In this document: positions 61,123 to 64,000 of the stretch, in pieces | Layout of the letters: the number at the start of each line of letters is the position of its first letter | Position numbering within the stretch: the first letter of the stretch is position 1 | DNA from: G965222505 sp965222505 | GTDB lineage: Bacteria; Bacteroidota; Rhodothermia; Rhodothermales; DATKEJ01 | Assembly: GCA_965222505.1 (NCBI GenBank) | Contig: OZ244956.1 | Span: forward strand, 4,836,001 to 4,900,000 | Reading direction: 5' to 3' | DNA: 64,000 bases | The notes under the pieces: model-generated | Databases searched by the model: none | Told to the model about the DNA's origin: nothing | What the model saw: only the letters and a program-made list of their open reading frames with translations | Made by a program: the position numbers and the translations under genes

Positions 61123-62194
61123 TTACATGGAACCAGGCAGTTTCCGGCCAAAGATACCGTTTCATATGGTTTGGTTAGCTACCAACCAGTGTAATGCACG
61201 GTGCGCCCATTGTTCGTCCAATTCAGCCCGTCGATACCCGGATGAACTGACTACTGAAGAAGCATGTGACTTAATGGGTCAGTTTGCTAATGCTGGCGTC
61301 GTTGACCTAGCTGTATCGGGAGGTGAACCATTATTGAGACCTGATTTATTGTATATCCTTGAATATGCAATAAATGTAGGTCTTTCAGTTGGTGTTGGTT
61401 CGAATGGTGGAAAGTTGAGCCAGAAGAAAGCGCAGGGTTTAGTCGCGACAGGAATAAGTCGATTTCAGGTTAGTTTAGACGGATTTGCTGAGCAACATGA
61501 TACCTTGCGCAGATGGCCTGGCCTCTTTGAACGTGTGCTTTGCACTATTAAAACAGCTATGGACGCTGGACTGCGAGTGCATGTATGTTGCACTATTACC
61601 CAATTAAATTGGCGAATACTGGAGCCCTTTACGGAATTCATATTCGGGCTGGGGGTCAATCGAATCAACTATTCTCGTTATGTGCCAACTGGAAGAGGTA
61701 CCGATACGCTAGATCTCACAAAGGAGCAATGGCATTCCGTTATTTATCTCTGCAATCAGCTTAAAGAGAAGTACAAAGGAAGGATAGAGATTGTCAGCCA
61801 TCTTGCACAGCAAATATTGGTAGACGATGAAGTAAAGGAAATGCCAGGATTTATTGGTTGCCAAGCTGGTATCGGACAAGGCGCAGTGTCTTCAGTTGGT
61901 GAAGTGTTTCCTTGCGTATTATTGCCTATACCTCTTGGATCAATCAGGCGAAAAAGATTCTGCGATATATGGTCTGAATCACCAATCATCCATGCCTTGA
62001 GAGATAGAGATAGACTATGTGGTCATTGTTCAAAATGTCAATTAAGAAATCGATGTGGCGGATGCCGGGCAGTTGCTTTTGCGAAGTCGGGCAACTTTCT
62101 GGAGTCGGATCCACGTTGTTGGCTAATCCCGCATGATACGAGTGGGAATCATTTTTTGTCACTAACCGACGAGGTAGCTTGCCATGTTTACTGA
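61115..62194 (+). CDS. radical SAM/SPASM enzyme 2
   Basis: 359 residues, a clear paralogue of enzyme 1 with the same length: CNARCAHC cluster motif, AVSGGEPLLRPD, INYSRYVPTGRGTDTL (compare VNLSEYVPAGRGTRAL in enzyme 1) and the SPASM tail CGHCSKCQLRNRCGGCRAVA ... SDPRCW. The order enzyme-PqqD-enzyme suggests sequential modification of one substrate. It overlaps the NTF2-like gene by 11 bases. Confidence 0.9.
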   Translation: MSSYMEPGSFRPKIPFHMVWLATNQCNARCAHCSSNSARRYPDELTTEEACDLMGQFANAGVVDLAVSGGEPLLRPDLLYILEYAINVGLSVGVGSNGGKLSQKKAQGLVATGISRFQVSLDGFAEQHDTLRRWPGLFERVLCTIKTAMDAGLRVHVCCTITQLNWRILEPFTEFIFGLGVNRINYSRYVPTGRGTDTLDLTKEQWHSVIYLCNQLKEKYKGRIEIVSHLAQQILVDDEVKEMPGFIGCQAGIGQGAVSSVGEVFPCVLLPIPLGSIRRKRFCDIWSESPIIHALRDRDRLCGHCSKCQLRNRCGGCRAVAFAKSGNFLESDPRCWLIPHDTSGNHFLSLTDEVACHVY

Positions 62195-62753
62195 TAAACA
62201 TACGTCCGATCACGACTACAACGGAGATAATAACTATGGTGAATTGGTCAAAACCTACTTCTCCTTGATTAGAGAATTACGTTCAGGAAACGCAGAATCT
62301 GTAGAACGTATTCTCAGTTTATGGGATGAAGAGGGGACCTTCGAGTTTGCTGGATCACCTCCTGTTACGGGTACCTATAAAGGAATGAATGCACTTCATT
62401 CCTTCTACAAGAACCGCGTTAATTCTTGTGAAATGCTCTTGAGGTTAGCAGGAAATCAGGATGAATTGGAGGCGGCAAAAGAGGTGGCTCTTGGGATTGT
62501 TGATACAGAAGTAGTGCGCTTAAAAATGTCTGATGAGAAAGCCATTGCTGGTTGGCAAACAGTCATTGGTACGCAGGACGGAAGAGGGTATCAGGTGGCA
62601 GGGAGTCACACGTTTACCTTCAGAGATGGAAAAATCAGCCATCTTCGCATTATCGTCTCTCCAAGGGTCAAGGAGACTGATGAACTCCGCCTAGAAGATT
62701 TGTCAGTTAATGATATTGGCCGCCTGGCATTGGCTGCTTGGGCTGTAGTATAA
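62184..62753 (+). CDS. NTF2-like (SnoaL-type) protein
   Basis: 189 residues. The NTF2 cone fold is suggested by RILSLWDEEGTFEFAGSPPV, GTYKGMNALHSFYKNRV and HTFTFRDGKISHLRIIV. SnoaL-type members act as isomerases, cyclases or binding proteins in natural-product pathways. Translationally coupled to radical SAM enzyme 2 and last in the plus-strand operon; the relaxase gene converges 14 bases away. Confidence 0.75.
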   Translation: MFTDKHTSDHDYNGDNNYGELVKTYFSLIRELRSGNAESVERILSLWDEEGTFEFAGSPPVTGTYKGMNALHSFYKNRVNSCEMLLRLAGNQDELEAAKEVALGIVDTEVVRLKMSDEKAIAGWQTVIGTQDGRGYQVAGSHTFTFRDGKISHLRIIVSPRVKETDELRLEDLSVNDIGRLALAAWAVV

Positions 62754-62767
62754 ATACCGTCTTTCCG

Positions 62768-63667
62768 CTATTCCCTGCCTAACTCCATCTGCTGCTGTTG
62801 GTTGTGGAGATAGATGGCCTGGAGTGCTTGCAGCCGGCGAAGCCGTTCTTGGGCACGAGGGCCTAAGTTTTCTGTGTCTAGCTCCATAATCGCTTGGTCG
62901 AGGTCGAGTGCTGGAGGTGCTTGGCTTCTGTCAAGGATGAGGTCCAGGAGGTAGCGTTTACCTTCGTAGAGAATCGCTGGCAGTCGGCGTTTCTTGGTCA
63001 GAATCTCGTAGGCTCCAGAGGCAAGGTATTCGAGGAGTAGGAGGGCAGCGGGGCCGGTGAGGTCTTCTTCAAGCTCTTGCTCTGTTACCCTCTCTTCTGG
63101 TAGCTCTTCTGCTACCAAAGCAGCGAGGCGTTCTCTTTCTTCTTGGTTTTCAAGGCTGCGTTCTGGTTTGTCGAGATACACCATTGAGTGCTCTATCTCG
63201 GGATAGGCGTCCTGTTGGTAGCGCTCGATCTCGGTGCGGACGTGTCGGTATTCAGTTCTGGAAAGCCGGGTCGATTTGCTACTTTTGTATTCGTTTGCTG
63301 AAATGGCGATATGGACATGTACATGGTCCTTATCGTGGTGAACCTGGGCGAAGCCGAGGCTGTCGGGAGCACGCAGATGTAGATAGACGCTCGTGAGGTC
63401 TTCGAGGATATCAGGCGTTAGGGCGTGTGCGTCTTTGGGCGAAAACGAGAGGATTTCGTGATTGATCGTCACACCGTTCTTTGGGTGCTTTCTGTGGGTA
63501 TCATTCTCGGCAAATTGGGTGACGATATCTTCTAGTTCATCGCTCGGGAAGAGGTTGTGGAAGATGCGGATGGGTAGGGTATTTTCTTCTACGGAGTTTT
63601 CGCGTCCGATGTAGTTGATGAGTTGCGTGGTGATGTTATGGCGGTATGTCTTCGCCTTGATAATCAT
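62768..63667 (-). CDS. MobA/VirD2-type relaxase
   Basis: 299 residues. The HUH motif VHHDKDHVHVHIAIS (HH-x-D-x-x-H-x-H) is at about residue 108-122. The N-terminus MIIKAKTYRHNITTQLINYI has the candidate catalytic Tyr near residues 8-19, and SFSPKDAHALT is motif II-like. The C-terminal third is Glu/Leu-rich helix. It nicks oriT and pilots the strand. It overlaps the MobC-like gene (ATGA type). It is short for a relaxase but appears complete. Confidence 0.9.
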   Translation of the reverse strand: MIIKAKTYRHNITTQLINYIGRENSVEENTLPIRIFHNLFPSDELEDIVTQFAENDTHRKHPKNGVTINHEILSFSPKDAHALTPDILEDLTSVYLHLRAPDSLGFAQVHHDKDHVHVHIAISANEYKSSKSTRLSRTEYRHVRTEIERYQQDAYPEIEHSMVYLDKPERSLENQEERERLAALVAEELPEERVTEQELEEDLTGPAALLLLEYLASGAYEILTKKRRLPAILYEGKRYLLDLILDRSQAPPALDLDQAIMELDTENLGPRAQERLRRLQALQAIYLHNQQQQMELGRE

Positions 63668-64000
63668 GCCGGTTTGGGATGCCTGAGCGTTGCTTCGATG
63701 AGCGTTTCGAGGTGTTTGAGTTGGTCGTAAATCTTGTCGAGTCTGTCGGTGTGTATACCCTCTCGGTGGCTCTTGTAGACAAGTTGGTTGATGTTGGTGC
63801 CGATTCTGCGGAGGCCGAGTTCGAGGGTGCGAACATCGGCCTCATTGGGTACGATGTAGGTGGTATCGAGATAGGCGAAGATAGCGTCTTTGGCGAAGGT
63901 GCCGGTTTTACTTTGGTGTTTGGCTGCTGCTTTTTTGAGGCGTTCGTCTTCTTCGGGTGTGAGGGTGAGTTCGAGGCGTTTGTGTTTGATACGGTAGAGT
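63664..64000 (-). CDS. MobC-like mobilization accessory protein, 5' end outside the window
   Basis: A minus-strand frame (from base 63999) is open to the window edge and ends at 63664, overlapping the relaxase start. It encodes at least 111 residues: RLELTLTPEEDERLKKAAAK, a ribbon-helix-helix-like start, then TGTFAKDAIFAYL, and LELGLRRIGTNINQLVYKSH, the diagnostic MobC/relaxosome motif (L-x-x-[IG]-G-x-N-[IL]-N-Q-[LI]). It binds oriT next to the nick site. Confidence 0.85.
   Translation of the reverse strand, partial: LYRIKHKRLELTLTPEEDERLKKAAAKHQSKTGTFAKDAIFAYLDTTYIVPNEADVRTLELGLRRIGTNINQLVYKSHREGIHTDRLDKIYDQLKHLETLIEATLRHPKPA

Larger units (their letters stand above)
43205..64000. mobile_element. 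integrative mobilizable element (left part; right end outside the window)
   Basis: Bounded on the left by the tRNA-Arg fragment. It contains a tyrosine integrase (50683-51870), an excisionase-like gene, a VirD4/TraG coupling protein (52648-54240), a relaxase (62768-63667) and a MobC-like gene (63664 on). DNA is AT-richer than the preceding 43 kb. No VirB4-type ATPase or other mating-pore genes are seen within the window, so it could be a mobilizable element or the left part of a full ICE. The 43.3-50.3 kb T9SS genes and the 57.3-62.8 kb radical SAM cluster would be cargo. The right boundary is unknown. Confidence 0.7.

Overview
The window looks like a chromosome segment from a member of the Bacteroidota/Rhodothermota group. 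Four secreted proteins carry type IX secretion C-terminal sorting domains (YPNPF followed by a beta-rich tail ending near the C-terminus). One promoter matches the group's TAnnTTTG -7 box, most starts lack a clear Shine-Dalgarno, and the respiratory genes are a cbb3-type oxidase locus. Species cannot be read from the sequence alone. Bases 1 to about 43 kb are GC-rich by eye; from about 43.2 kb to the end the DNA is visibly AT-richer.

Layout. 0-13.7 kb: housekeeping and envelope genes (LOG protein, TPR protein, HAD hydrolase, Wzi-like barrel, RRM protein, DUF5916 barrel, fumarylacetoacetase, esterase, CHRD/T9SS protein). Among them lies a decayed CRISPR-Cas locus (7.9-9.7 kb): a frameshifted Csm5-like RAMP gene, a cas2 5' fragment and a cas1 3' fragment, with an intact AbrB/PIN toxin-antitoxin pair inserted between them. 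13.7-31.3 kb: a respiratory and stress block: DASS transporter; Acg-type nitroreductase, CBS protein and three tandem double-domain universal stress proteins on the minus strand; the divergent ccoNOQP-GHIS cluster; a TauE/SafE-like metal transporter; and a sensor kinase/response regulator pair. The kinase PAS domain closely resembles the haem-PAS of FixL, including the proximal His and the signalling Arg. 31.3-43.1 kb: PQQ-type sugar dehydrogenase, SDR plus acyl-CoA dehydrogenase, thrS, an orphan ParA, a second VapBC pair and small hypothetical genes.

43.2 kb to the end is an integrated mobilizable element. It begins at a 3' fragment of tRNA-Arg(CCG), read as an attachment site, and carries T9SS cargo (FG-GAP protein, M6-like protease), a tyrosine integrase, an excisionase-like protein, a VirD4/TraG coupling ATPase, small membrane or lipoprotein genes, a relaxase and a MobC-like gene that runs off the window. 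Inside it sits a cargo cluster: an alpha/alpha-toroid-like protein, a methyltransferase, two radical SAM/SPASM enzymes flanking a stand-alone PqqD-like (RRE) protein, and an NTF2-like protein.

The thread joining these parts is a 19-bp palindrome with consensus TGTAGGGAAATCCCCTACA. It occurs upstream of the sensor kinase itself, twice in the divergent region between the stress-protein operon and ccoN, in front of the radical SAM cargo cluster, and once upstream of the T9SS/integrase region. The most economical model is an oxygen-responsive FixL-like/NarL-like two-component system controlling cbb3 oxidase, a DosR-like stress set and, unexpectedly, the mobile radical SAM cluster. Intergenic regions are also rich in short-word repeats arranged as hairpins.
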